Shown piece after piece: positions 8,244 through 16,324 of a DNA stretch of 64,000 nt. Source of the DNA: Frateuria_A sp035943815. Lineage in GTDB: Bacteria > Pseudomonadota > Gammaproteobacteria > Xanthomonadales > Rhodanobacteraceae. The translations under genes and the position numbers were made by a program. The notes below the pieces were generated by a model. The model worked only from the letters and a program-made list of their open reading frames with translations. It was not told where the DNA came from and did not search any database. The first letter of the stretch is position 1. Each line of letters starts with the position of its first letter. The stretch covers positions 186,001 to 250,000 of the forward strand of contig NZ_DASZBU010000010.1 in NCBI RefSeq assembly GCF_035943815.1, read 5' to 3'.

Positions 8244-9638
8244 CTACAGGAGCGTTATGCGTTCGCCCCTCTGCGGCATCAGGGGAGGCCGGCCGCGGGA
8301 TGCGAGGATCTGTGCGAACGAATGCATGCCGCGCCCGTACTCGCCGTGCACCAGCAGGACCTGCTCTCGCGGCAGCTCGCCCAGCCAGGCCAGCAGGGCA
8401 GGGCGGTCGGCATGGGCGGAAAAGCCGTTGATGGTCCATACCTGCGCGCGCACCGGAATGTCCTCGTTGAACACACGCACGCTGGCCGCGCCGTCGATGA
8501 TGCGGCGGGCCAGCGTGCCGTCCGCCGCGTAGCCGACGAACACCACCGAACTGCGCTCCCGCCAGAGGTTGTGTTTCAGGTGGTGGCGCACGCGGCCTCC
8601 GTTGCACATACCCGAGCCCGCCAGGATCACCGCGCCGCCGTCGATGTTGTTGATGGCCATCGACTCGCTGCTGCTGCGGGTGAAGTGCAGCCCTTCCATG
8701 GCGAACGGATCGCCGTGGTGCAATGTGTCCAGGAATGCCCGGTCGAAGCACTCCGGATGCCGCCGGAAGATTTCGGTGGCCGAAATGGCCATGGGTGAAT
8801 CCAGGAACACCCTCACGTGCGCCGGGATGGCGCCCCCGCGCAAGCCCTGGTGGATGTAGTAGAGGAGTTCCTGCGCGCGCTCCAGCGCAAAGGTCGGGAT
8901 CACCACGTTGCCGTGGCGACGGGCCGTTTCGCGGATCGCCTGGAACAGCTCCTGGACGGAGTCGGGCAGCGAACGGTGCGGCCGATCGCCGTAGGTGCAC
9001 TCCATCACCACGTAGTCGGCAGCGGGAGCGGGCATCGGGTCGCGCAGCAGCGGCCGCCCGGGGTTGCCCAGGTCGCCGGAGAACACTACCGAGCGGTGCG
9101 CCTCGCCGACCTGAACGTCGAGCAGGATGGAAGCCGAGCCCAGGATGTGGCCCGCATCCAGGAACCGCGCGACGATGCCGGGGACGACCTGGATGGGCTG
9201 GTCATAGCCGATGCCCGGTTCGAAGAAATCCAGCGCATGCAAGGCATCGTCCAGGTCGTACAGCGGCGCCGCAAGGGCAACATCGTTGCGGTCGGTACGG
9301 CGCGCATGGGCCGCATCCTCGGCCTGCAGGCTGGCGGCATCGAGCAGGACCACGCGGACCAGTTCGCGGGTCGCCGAGGTGGCGAGGATGCGCCCGTGGA
9401 ATCCCTGGCGCACGAGTCGGGGGATGCGGCCGCAGTGGTCAAGGTGCGCATGGGTGAGCAGCAACGCATCGATGGATGAGGGGTCGAAGCCGAACGGCTC
9501 GGCATTGGCCGCTTCGGTGTCGCGGTCGCCCTGGAACATGCCGCAATCGACCAGTATCCGATGGCCCTCGCATTCGACGAGGTGGCAGGAACCGGTGACT
9601 TCGCGGGCCGCGCCATGACAAACGTAGGAAAGGGTCAT
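8244..9638 (-). CDS. MBL-fold/beta-CASP RNA-processing-type hydrolase (464 aa)
   Basis: The metal-binding motif HAHLDH (His63-His68) follows the metallo-beta-lactamase N-terminus, and the beta-CASP insert and C-terminal 'FSAHADRPALLAW' motif identify the CPSF73/RNase J-like branch. Such proteins are mainly RNases; this bacterial subgroup, with 'GSGMCNGGRVRHHL', is usually annotated as an RNA-specific exonuclease. The start at 9638 is chosen because upstream in-frame starts (9692, 9713) lie above the transcription start predicted at 9661. It is convergent with the nitroreductase gene (27 bp between stops). A role in RNA turnover or ribosome silencing on entry to dormancy is inference. Confidence 0.87.
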   Translation of the reverse strand: MTLSYVCHGAAREVTGSCHLVECEGHRILVDCGMFQGDRDTEAANAEPFGFDPSSIDALLLTHAHLDHCGRIPRLVRQGFHGRILATSATRELVRVVLLDAASLQAEDAAHARRTDRNDVALAAPLYDLDDALHALDFFEPGIGYDQPIQVVPGIVARFLDAGHILGSASILLDVQVGEAHRSVVFSGDLGNPGRPLLRDPMPAPAADYVVMECTYGDRPHRSLPDSVQELFQAIRETARRHGNVVIPTFALERAQELLYYIHQGLRGGAIPAHVRVFLDSPMAISATEIFRRHPECFDRAFLDTLHHGDPFAMEGLHFTRSSSESMAINNIDGGAVILAGSGMCNGGRVRHHLKHNLWRERSSVVFVGYAADGTLARRIIDGAASVRVFNEDIPVRAQVWTINGFSAHADRPALLAWLGELPREQVLLVHGEYGRGMHSFAQILASRGRPPLMPQRGERITLL

Positions 9639-9695
9639 CGCGGTGGATCCGCCGGAAGGTGCATGCACCTTGGCACGGACGCGGCGCTCCATGGG

Positions 9696-9709
9696 TTGAC
9701 CGGAGTCAA
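9696..9709 (-). promoter_or_regulatory. FNR-type box for MBL hydrolase gene
   Basis: TTGACCGGAGTCAA. Minus-strand start predicted near 9661, 23 nt before the ATG at 9638. Confidence 0.8.
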
Positions 9710-9733
9710 TCACCGGGCGCGCAAGCGGAAGAT

Positions 9734-9747
9734 TTGATCTGCCTCAA
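9734..9747 (+). promoter_or_regulatory. FNR-type box (one mismatch) for BON protein gene
   Basis: TTGATCTGCCTCAA has C instead of R at the start of the right half-site. Predicted start is near 9782, 26 nt before the ATG at 9808. Confidence 0.75.
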
Positions 9748-9807
9748 ATGGCAGCCCGGTGCGCGATGGCCTGATGGGTTTCCCCACCACAGAAATCGAG
9801 GTGTGCC

Positions 9808-10458
9808 ATGAGCGACCTGAGCCTGAGAGACGACGTACTGGAGGAACTGGACTTCGAACCGAGCGTCGATGCATCGAACATTGCCGTCATGGCCAAGGAT
9901 GGCGTGGTGACGTTGACGGGGCACGTTTCGAGCTACGCCCAGAAGGTTGCCGCCGAGCGCGCGACCTGGCGCGTCAACGGAGTGAAGGCGATCGCCCAGA
10001 AACTCGGAGTGCAGCTGCCCGGCGACAAGAAGCTCAGCGACGACGACATCGCCAAGCGTGTTCTCAACATCATGGCCTGGGACGACCTGACGCCCGCGGA
10101 CCGGATTCACGTCAAGGTGTCCGATGGTTGGGTCACCCTGACCGGCGAGGTTCCCTGGAACTACCAGCGCCAGGCAGCCGAGGCGGATGTGCGCAAGCTT
10201 TCCGGCGTGACGGGCGTATCCAACGACATCATGGTCGAGCCGCACGTGCAGGCGGGCGACGTGCGCAAGAACATCGTCGATGCGCTCAAGCGGCATGCGG
10301 AAGTGGAAGCGGACCGGATCAAGGTCGACATCCACGCCAATGGAGCCGTGGCCATCGATGGGCGCGTCGACGACTGGGAAGAGCGCCAGGCAGTCGAGCG
10401 GGCCGCCTGGTCGGCGCCTGGCGTGCGCACGGTGGAGAACCGCGTGCGCATCGTCTAG
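9808..10458 (+). CDS. Triple BON-domain protein (216 aa)
   Basis: Three successive BON repeats are visible, each with the pattern 'VxVxDGxVTLxGxV' (GVVTLTGHV, GWVTLTGEV, GAVAIDGRV) followed by an alpha helix and 'VxGVxxVxNxI'. There is no signal peptide, so unlike OsmY this copy should be cytoplasmic or membrane-associated. BON domains bind phospholipid or other membrane components and are typical of osmotic or stationary-phase proteins. GAGG lies 7 nt before the ATG. It is monocistronic, with an FNR-type box upstream and a strong terminator 14 bp after the stop. Confidence 0.9.
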   Translation: MSDLSLRDDVLEELDFEPSVDASNIAVMAKDGVVTLTGHVSSYAQKVAAERATWRVNGVKAIAQKLGVQLPGDKKLSDDDIAKRVLNIMAWDDLTPADRIHVKVSDGWVTLTGEVPWNYQRQAAEADVRKLSGVTGVSNDIMVEPHVQAGDVRKNIVDALKRHAEVEADRIKVDIHANGAVAIDGRVDDWEERQAVERAAWSAPGVRTVENRVRIV

Positions 10459-10472
10459 ATGCCACCTGCCAC

Positions 10473-10498
10473 GGGGCGCGCAAGCGCCCCTTTTTTTT
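10473..10498 (+). terminator. Rho-independent terminator after BON gene
   Basis: A GGGGCGC/GCGCCCC stem with a GCAA loop is followed by eight T residues. Confidence 0.92.
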
Positions 10499-10502
10499 CG
10501 GC

Positions 10503-11306
10503 TCAGAACCTAAGGAATACGGGCAGGGGACTGCGGGCCAACAGGCTGCTCGTGGTCGGCCCCAGGCATCGCTCTGCGGAGCGGCGACTGCCGCTGGCGC
10601 CCATGACGATCAAGTCCGCGCGGGTATCGCCGGCATAGTCGAGCAGTTGTTCGCTCGCGGCCTCGTCCGAGCCCGCCACCGTCTCCACGGCGCGAACCGG
10701 TACGTTGTGTGCGCGCAGGTGCGCAAGAGCGCCGGAGCCGGCGCCACCGCCGTGTTCGGTGCCCTGCTGCAGCACCGATACCTCCTCGGCGGCGCGCAGC
10801 AAGGGCAATGCGGCATGCAGGGCGCGGGTGGATGCCGCCGTGCCGTTCCAGGCGACCATCGCGTGCACCGGACCGCCAGGCGCGATGCTGGCTTCCGGCA
10901 CGACGATGCATGCGGTACCGGAAAGCAGGACTTCGCAGATCAGGCGTTCGGACGCAAGGCCGGGCGATGCATGGCCCTGCAGCACCACCAGGTCGTGCCA
11001 GTCCCCGATCATCGCCAGGACATCGGGTGGCTGGCCGATGGCCACCTGCCAGAAGGTATCGGACACGCCCAGCTGGCTAGCCCACGCGGCGAAGTCGCGG
11101 CCGGCGAGCATCGCCTGCTGCAAGTCATCCTGTGCGTAGGCGACCACTTCCGCAGCCAGTCTCGGCGGCCCCGGTGCCGGCGCGGTTCGCGGGGCGACGA
11201 AGAGGCCGGTCAACGCCGCCTGCATGGAGGCGGCAAGCTGCGCCGCGTAGCGCACGCTGCCATGCCAGGTGCGGTACCCGGGGCTGTGGACCGCGATGTC
11301 GCGCAC
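10503..11306 (-). CDS. Tandem-domain universal stress protein, GTG start (267 aa)
   Basis: The tandem Usp has 'AMVAWNGTAASTRALHAALPLL' and a C-terminal 'GASGSRRSAERCLGPTTSSLL'; here the nucleotide motif ends GPT, so ATP binding is doubtful. The GTG at 11306 is supported by GGAG about 8 nt upstream; an ATG at 11319 is out of frame. It is divergent from the next usp, each gene having its own near-consensus FNR-type box. Its 3' end abuts the terminator of the convergent BON gene. Confidence 0.88.
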   Translation of the reverse strand: MRDIAVHSPGYRTWHGSVRYAAQLAASMQAALTGLFVAPRTAPAPGPPRLAAEVVAYAQDDLQQAMLAGRDFAAWASQLGVSDTFWQVAIGQPPDVLAMIGDWHDLVVLQGHASPGLASERLICEVLLSGTACIVVPEASIAPGGPVHAMVAWNGTAASTRALHAALPLLRAAEEVSVLQQGTEHGGGAGSGALAHLRAHNVPVRAVETVAGSDEAASEQLLDYAGDTRADLIVMGASGSRRSAERCLGPTTSSLLARSPLPVFLRF

Positions 11307-11371
11307 GGTAGGACTCCATCGGAGCGGATGACGTCCGCTCGTGGAGCGTGACGCAGCGGCGAGAGCCGGAT

Positions 11372-11385
11372 TTGACCTAGGTCAG
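11372..11385 (-). promoter_or_regulatory. FNR-type box (one mismatch) for usp at 10503
   Basis: TTGACCTAGGTCAG; the last base differs from the consensus. Predicted minus-strand start is near 11337, 31 nt before the GTG. Confidence 0.72.
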
Positions 11386-11416
11386 CACTTGGTGGCTTGA
11401 CGGCCGCGCGCGCCAG

Positions 11417-11430
11417 TTGACCTGCATCAC
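11417..11430 (+). promoter_or_regulatory. FNR-type box (one mismatch) for usp-adh unit
   Basis: TTGACCTGCATCAC with TAGTGT as the -10 at 11452-11457. Predicted start is near 11465, 40 nt before the ATG at 11505. Confidence 0.77.
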
Positions 11431-11504
11431 CTTGGCCGCTGCCCGATCGCCTAGTGTCGCCGCGACGCTGCCGCTGTCCTGGCGCGCGTCCTGGAGGCAC
11501 TGCC

Positions 11505-12332
11505 ATGTACGACATCCTGGTCAACACCATCAATTTCGAAAACTGGCCGCGCGCGGCCCGTTACGGCACGCAATTGGCGAGTCTGCTGCAGGCGTCGGTC
11601 ACGGGGGCGTACGTCTACCCATCGCCACTGTATGCCACGCCGAGCTTCAGCTCGCCGGAGCTGATCGAGGCCGTGCTGGAGACATGCCGGACGCTCGAAG
11701 CGGGCGCACTGGCGGCCGAGCGGCCGTTCGTCAGTTGGGCCAGCGGCATGGGCATCGAGCACGCCGCCTGGGTGGTGGGACAAGGCAACCTGGCCGCTGC
11801 GCTCGTGCAGATCGCGTGCTGGCACGACCTGCTCGTGCTCGAGCGCAATCCGGAACATGCATGGGCATCGCCTTCCGACCTGGCGGAGCTGATCCTGGCA
11901 GTGGGCCTCCCGTGCATCGTGGTACCGCCCCAGCCGGTGCAAGCGGTGTCGCTTTCGCATGTGGCCGTTGCATGGAACGGGTCGTCCGAGGCCATCCGTG
12001 CGGTGCACGCAGCCTTGCCGGTGCTGCAGCGGGCGCACGAGGTGCTGTTGCTGCGCGGCGCGCCCAAGGAGACGTTCCAGGAGGTCACCTGGAAGCCGCC
12101 CTTCGACATCGACGCCTATCTCAAGCGACATGGAATCCGCGCCCGCTCGCAGGATCTGCTCACCAACGAGCATGGGGTCGGCGAGGCATTGCTGGAACAA
12201 GCCGATCGCTTCCATGCCGATCTGCTGGTGATGGGCGCCTACGGCCGCAGCCGCTTCAGCGAATGGGCGTTGGGCGGTGCCACCCGACACGTGTTATGGA
12301 ATGCGCGGTTGCCCGTGCTGTTCCGCCATTGA
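11505..12332 (+). CDS. Tandem-domain universal stress protein (275 aa)
   Basis: It begins 'MYDILVNTINFENWPRAARYG' and has the second-domain blocks 'VAVAWNGSSEAIRAVHAALPVL' and 'GAYGRSRFSEWALGGATRHVL' (motif ending GGA). GGAGG lies before the ATG. Only 8 bp separate it from the alcohol dehydrogenase gene, so the two are co-transcribed from the box at 11417. The family role is stress survival; a more specific function cannot be read from sequence. Confidence 0.9.
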   Translation: MYDILVNTINFENWPRAARYGTQLASLLQASVTGAYVYPSPLYATPSFSSPELIEAVLETCRTLEAGALAAERPFVSWASGMGIEHAAWVVGQGNLAAALVQIACWHDLLVLERNPEHAWASPSDLAELILAVGLPCIVVPPQPVQAVSLSHVAVAWNGSSEAIRAVHAALPVLQRAHEVLLLRGAPKETFQEVTWKPPFDIDAYLKRHGIRARSQDLLTNEHGVGEALLEQADRFHADLLVMGAYGRSRFSEWALGGATRHVLWNARLPVLFRH

Positions 12333-12340
12333 CCTGCCCC

Positions 12341-13339
12341 ATGCGTGCCATGGTGCTCGAGGCGGTAGGCAAGCCATTGGTGCTGCGGCATCAGGCCGAC
12401 CCCGAGCCCGGACCGGGCGAAGTGCGGTTGCGCGTCGAAACCTGCGGCGTGTGCCGTACCGACCTGCACGTAGTGGACGGGGAGCTGCCCGCAGTGGCAC
12501 CGCCCATGATTCCCGGACACGAGGTGGTCGGCCGCGTCGATGTGCTTGGCAAGGGCGCCCACCGGATCGGCCTGGGCCAGCGCGTAGGGGTGCCCTGGCT
12601 GGGTTCGACCTGTGGCGTGTGCGAGTACTGCCTTGCCGGTCGCGAGAATCTGTGCGACGCACCTGGCTTCACCGGTTACACCCGACCCGGTGGCTACGCG
12701 AGCCATCTGGTCGCGCGTGCCGACTACTGCATCCCGTTGGGCGAGGATGCCGACCCCATCGCGACGGCCCCGCTCCTGTGCGCGGGCCTGATCGGGTGGC
12801 GAGCGCTGTCCCGCACGGGACGGGCGCGAACGATCGGCATCTACGGCTTCGGCGCCGCTGCACACCTGATGACCCAGGTAGCTCGCCACCAGGGCCGGCG
12901 GGTATTGGCGTTCACCCGGACGGACGACCTGGCGGCGCAAGCGTTCGCCCGCTCGCTGGGCGTGGTGTGGGCCGGCAACGCCGATGCACCCGCGCCGGAG
13001 CCGCTCGACGCGGCGCTCATTTTCGCGCCCGCCGGCGAACTCGTGCCGCTCGCGCTCAAGGCTGTGCGCAAGGGCGGCCGGGTGGTGTGCGGCGGCATCC
13101 ACATGTCGGATATCCCGGCGTTTCCCTACCGGTTGCTGTGGGAAGAACGGGAGCTGGTTTCGGTCGCCAACCTGACTCGCGCCGATGCCCACGCCTTCTT
13201 CGCCGAAGCCGCCAGCGCAGGGGTACACGCCGCGACGCAACCCTACCCGCTGGAGGCGGCGAACGATGCGCTCGACGACCTGCGCCACGGCAGGCTCAGC
13301 GGCGCGGCCGTGCTGGTTGCGCATTCCGGCGACGGCTGA
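12341..13339 (+). CDS. Zinc-dependent alcohol dehydrogenase (332 aa)
   Basis: The medium-chain dehydrogenase pattern is complete: catalytic-zinc cysteine in 'CGVCRTDLH', 'GHEVVGRV', and a structural-zinc loop 'CGVCEYCLAGRENLC' with four cysteines. The Rossmann turn is 'GIYGFGAAAHL'. It resembles AdhA-type enzymes that interconvert alcohols and aldehydes with NAD(P). With phosphoketolase and the upstream usp gene under the same box type, it could dispose of reductant as ethanol at low oxygen; this is inference. The ATG at 12341 lies 8 bp after the usp stop. Confidence 0.88.
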   Translation: MRAMVLEAVGKPLVLRHQADPEPGPGEVRLRVETCGVCRTDLHVVDGELPAVAPPMIPGHEVVGRVDVLGKGAHRIGLGQRVGVPWLGSTCGVCEYCLAGRENLCDAPGFTGYTRPGGYASHLVARADYCIPLGEDADPIATAPLLCAGLIGWRALSRTGRARTIGIYGFGAAAHLMTQVARHQGRRVLAFTRTDDLAAQAFARSLGVVWAGNADAPAPEPLDAALIFAPAGELVPLALKAVRKGGRVVCGGIHMSDIPAFPYRLLWEERELVSVANLTRADAHAFFAEAASAGVHAATQPYPLEAANDALDDLRHGRLSGAAVLVAHSGDG

Positions 13340-13816
13340 GGGTCCTTCGGCCGCCGGACCGAACCGCGGATGCCTGGACCTGTTCCACCGGTGTCTCTCT
13401 GCAGAGCTCTGTGCCCGGCCCGCTAAGCCGGGGCACAAGCGCGCGGCAATGCGCCCGCCTTTATGCTCGACGCGAACCCTCGGAGCCGCGCCGAAAGGAA
13501 CCCGAAAGAGCGGCACCCTAGGTTCGACGCTCCTTGCCAGGAGGTGACAGCAAATGCCTCGTTCTGCTGTTCCCGCTCGCGCCGCCGCAAACGCGGCAAC
13601 CCGACGGCTCTGAGGTATGGAAGCATTCCCACCGTGGGCGCTGGCGAGCTCGTCCTGGAGCCGCCGCGATGAGTTCGGCGGTACCTGGCGGCGATCGGTG
13701 GATGCGACGGTCGTCAGCGGCAGCGACCGGACAAGCGGATCCCTGAATATCCACGCTGCCTGCATGCCCAAACGCGCCGACGCAGGCAACCCTGGTCCTT
13801 CCCTTGCGCGCTCACC
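13340..13816 (+). other. 477-bp interval without a supported gene
   Basis: Short ORFs here lack ribosome sites and recognisable products. The only structure I see is the hairpin at 13411-13436. No FNR-type box lies in front of the next gene. Confidence 0.6.
13411..13436 (+). terminator. Possible terminator hairpin after adh
   Basis: GTGCCCGGC pairs with GCCGGGGCAC with one bulge around a 7-nt loop. There is no T-tract, so intrinsic termination is uncertain. Confidence 0.35.
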
Positions 13817-15367
13817 ATGACGTACACGAGCCCATCGAGCAGTCGAGCTGTCGTTCCCGGTGACGTCGCCTACGGTGAGCGGTGGACGTTCCTGATCCTC
13901 TTCGCGCTGTACGGCATCATCGTTTTCCCCATCCTGCGTGCCGACGAGTATTACAACGACGACATCAAGCGGGCTTTGTTCGGGCGGGCGAGCTGGGACT
14001 CCAACGGTCGCCCGCTGACGACGTTTCTGATGCGCGCCTTGCAGGCGTACGACCATGCCATGGTCGATATCTCCCCGTTGACGCAAATCGGGGCGGTGGC
14101 CGTTCTTGCCTGGGCTGGCGTCTTGATCGCCAGGCGCTTTGCGATACGTTCGCCCTGGATGGCTGCGCTGGCGACCCTGCCGCTCGGAGCGCAGCCGTTC
14201 TACCTGGGCAACCTTTCCTTCAAGTTCGATGCGCTCAGCATGAGCCTGGCGATCCTGCTCGCGCTGGTCCCGGTGGTGCTGGACCAAGACACCGTTCGGC
14301 GCTGGTGGCTGGGAGTGCTCGCTTTGTTCGCGAGCCTCAACTTCTACCAGCCGGCCATCGACGTGTACCTGGTCTTCGCGTTCATGGAAATCGTGCACGC
14401 CCAGGTCGAGGACGCACCACCCCGCACGCTCGCACGCATGGCGCTGTCGCGGTTCCTGCAGACGCTGGTGACGATGGCGGCCTACGAGGTGACGGTGGGC
14501 ATCCACATCAGCGGCTGGGTAAAGAAAGCGGCTACCCCTATCCACGCCGGCCAATGGCAGCAGTTCTATCTGAACTACCTGGATTTCTACCGCTTTGTCG
14601 GGGCAAGCCTCGATGCGCACTGGTGGACCGTGTACGCCCCGATCTTGTTGCTGTTGGGGCTGACCCCGGTCGCGGTCGGTTTGCGCTATGCAGCCGGACA
14701 GCGTTCCAAGATCGGCAGCTTCGCGGTGGTGGTGCTGGCGGTGATCGCCCTGCTGGTTCCGCTGATCGCCTCGGTGCTTGCGCTTGGGCCCATGCTGGTG
14801 CTGGCTTCGCCTGAAATCAGCGCACGCGTCTTGATGGGGATCGGCGCGTTGCTGGTGATGTCGCTCGTGGTCATGCATGCATCCTTCGAGAAGTGGGGCC
14901 GTTCGCCCCGATGGTTCGGGGTGGCCGCGTGTGCACTCGCGCTTGGCATGGCGTCGTTGGCGAGCGCATACGGCAACGCACTGAACGAGCAGAGGCTCTA
15001 CGAGTCACGCATCGGCGCCCGCTTGGCGGACGATCTGGCCCAATTGAAGGCGACCCGTGGCATCGACTCGCTCCTCATCGAGGGCTCCGACGGTTACGCG
15101 CCGGTAACCGCCCACGTCATCGGGCAGATTCCGCTGGTGCGATCGCTGATTACGCCGTACATCGCAGGAGGGGCGGCCTTCCAGACAAACAGTTTTCTCG
15201 ACCTCTACGTGCAAGGCATCACCAACCTCAGCGCGCAAGCGGACCCGGCGTCAGCCCAGGCGCATGAACGTTTGCTAGCCCGCCTGGGGAGCACCGGTCC
15301 CGTGGTGACCACCAGCACGTACCGGCTCTATGTCGTCGATCGCACGGCCGTGCTGCGGTTCGATTGA
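13817..15367 (+). CDS. GtrII-like membrane glucosyltransferase (516 aa)
   Basis: It has about ten hydrophobic segments and the N-terminal pattern 'LYGIIVFPILRADEYYNDDIKRA ...' followed by 'GRPLTTFLMRAL', which matches the GtrII glucosyltransferase family (serotype-converting O-antigen glucosylation, about 490-520 residues). Acidic residues in the first extracytoplasmic loop (Asp-Glu, Asp-Asp) are the presumed catalytic carboxylates. These enzymes transfer glucose from undecaprenyl-P-glucose to a surface polysaccharide in the periplasm. The usual gtrA/gtrB partners are not adjacent. No clear ribosome site or FNR-type box is visible. It lies in the box-free centre of the island and may be unrelated to the regulon. 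Confidence 0.78.
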   Translation: MTYTSPSSSRAVVPGDVAYGERWTFLILFALYGIIVFPILRADEYYNDDIKRALFGRASWDSNGRPLTTFLMRALQAYDHAMVDISPLTQIGAVAVLAWAGVLIARRFAIRSPWMAALATLPLGAQPFYLGNLSFKFDALSMSLAILLALVPVVLDQDTVRRWWLGVLALFASLNFYQPAIDVYLVFAFMEIVHAQVEDAPPRTLARMALSRFLQTLVTMAAYEVTVGIHISGWVKKAATPIHAGQWQQFYLNYLDFYRFVGASLDAHWWTVYAPILLLLGLTPVAVGLRYAAGQRSKIGSFAVVVLAVIALLVPLIASVLALGPMLVLASPEISARVLMGIGALLVMSLVVMHASFEKWGRSPRWFGVAACALALGMASLASAYGNALNEQRLYESRIGARLADDLAQLKATRGIDSLLIEGSDGYAPVTAHVIGQIPLVRSLITPYIAGGAAFQTNSFLDLYVQGITNLSAQADPASAQAHERLLARLGSTGPVVTTSTYRLYVVDRTAVLRFD

Positions 15368-15500
15368 CGCGGAAAACGCGGATCGAGCGAGACCGCCAGC
15401 TGCGATCGTCCGGTCGGCACCGCCACCCGAAACGGACGCGCTGCAACCGGCAGTCAACCTGGCCGTTACGAACCGGTGCCGTGCCGGCGGTTGCACGGTT

Positions 15501-15563
15501 GTTACGGATCGTTACGCAGCGTTGCGCGACGGTCGCGGTGCGGTGGCAATGGCTGGCTAGTCT
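15501..15563 (+). promoter_or_regulatory. Promoter of the Crp/Fnr gene with 10-bp phased repeats
   Basis: Three direct repeats, GTTACGGATC, GTTACGCAGC and GTTGCGCGAC, start exactly 10 bp apart (15501, 15511, 15521). Another GTTACG lies at 15465. TAGTCT at 15558-15563 fits a -10. A very degenerate FNR-like sequence (TTGCGCGACGGTCG, 15522-15535) sits where a class II box would be. Confidence 0.5.
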
Positions 15564-15594
15564 GGGAACGTAAGCCGACTTCCCGGAGACCGCC

Positions 15595-16317
15595 ATGAAT
15601 GCCATCGTCGCCCAGACCCCGGTTCCTGCCTACGCTGGGGGACAGCGCCTGATGGCTTCGGCAGGCCCGATCGACGTGGAGCAACTGTCCAGGCACGTCC
15701 AGGTCGCACGCCGCAAGCTCGCATCGGGCCAGCATGCCTATCGCGCAGGACAGCCGTTCCACGCCATCTATCTCGTGCATGCGGGCTTCCTGAAGACCTG
15801 CGATCTGTCGGAGGACGGACGCGAGCGGGTCACCAGCTTCCGCATGCGGGGCGAGCTAGTAGGCGTCGAATCCATCGGTCTGGCCCATTACGCATGCGAC
15901 GTGGTAGCGCTGGACGACAGCGAGATCTGGGAGCTGCCTTACCCGCCGGTACTGCACGCGTGCCTGCAGATGCCCGAACTGCAAAGCCGCCTGACCGCGG
16001 CGCTGGCCGAAGAGATCCGCAACGACCGCGCCTGGATGCTGGCGTTGGGTACGCTTACGGCGGAGCAGCGCGTCGCTGCGTTCCTGCTGGACATGGCCGA
16101 GCGGCACCTGCGGCTGGGCTTCAGCCCACGCCATTTCCTGCTGCGCATGGGACGCGCCGACATCGCAAGTTTCCTGGGCCTCAAGCACGAGACCGTGACT
16201 CGCGCACTATCCAGGCTCGACCGGCTCGAGTGCATCGAGGTGAGGCGCCGGGACATCTGCGTGCTCGATGCGGAGGGTCTGCGGCGCATGGCCGGGCAGG
16301 GCGCCACCCTCCATTGA
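15595..16317 (+). CDS. Crp/Fnr-family regulator without FNR cysteines (240 aa)
   Basis: An N-terminal cNMP-like sensor domain (about 35-145) is followed by a long dimerisation helix and a C-terminal winged helix. The recognition helix reads 'HETVTRALSRL': Glu199, Thr202 and Arg203 align with the Glu-Ser-Arg that reads TTGAT half-sites in FNR, so it is the natural candidate to bind the island's palindromes. The FNR 4Fe-4S ligands are absent: there are no N-terminal cysteines and the C122 position is Trp112. The remaining cysteines are 69, 101, 123, 213 and 222. The sensed signal may therefore be NO or haem-based (as in DNR) or indirect. GGAG precedes the ATG. Confidence 0.92.
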   Translation: MNAIVAQTPVPAYAGGQRLMASAGPIDVEQLSRHVQVARRKLASGQHAYRAGQPFHAIYLVHAGFLKTCDLSEDGRERVTSFRMRGELVGVESIGLAHYACDVVALDDSEIWELPYPPVLHACLQMPELQSRLTAALAEEIRNDRAWMLALGTLTAEQRVAAFLLDMAERHLRLGFSPRHFLLRMGRADIASFLGLKHETVTRALSRLDRLECIEVRRRDICVLDAEGLRRMAGQGATLH

Positions 16318-16324
16318 GGCGAAG

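Noticed and set aside
13340..13816. Small ORFs between adh and the GtrII-like gene
   Set aside because: No ribosome sites, no conserved motif, overlapping frames on both strands.
12239..14878. Long minus-strand frame of 879 codons across adh and the GtrII-like gene
   Set aside because: It is antisense to two well-supported genes, has low-complexity composition typical of high-GC shadow frames and matches no family.
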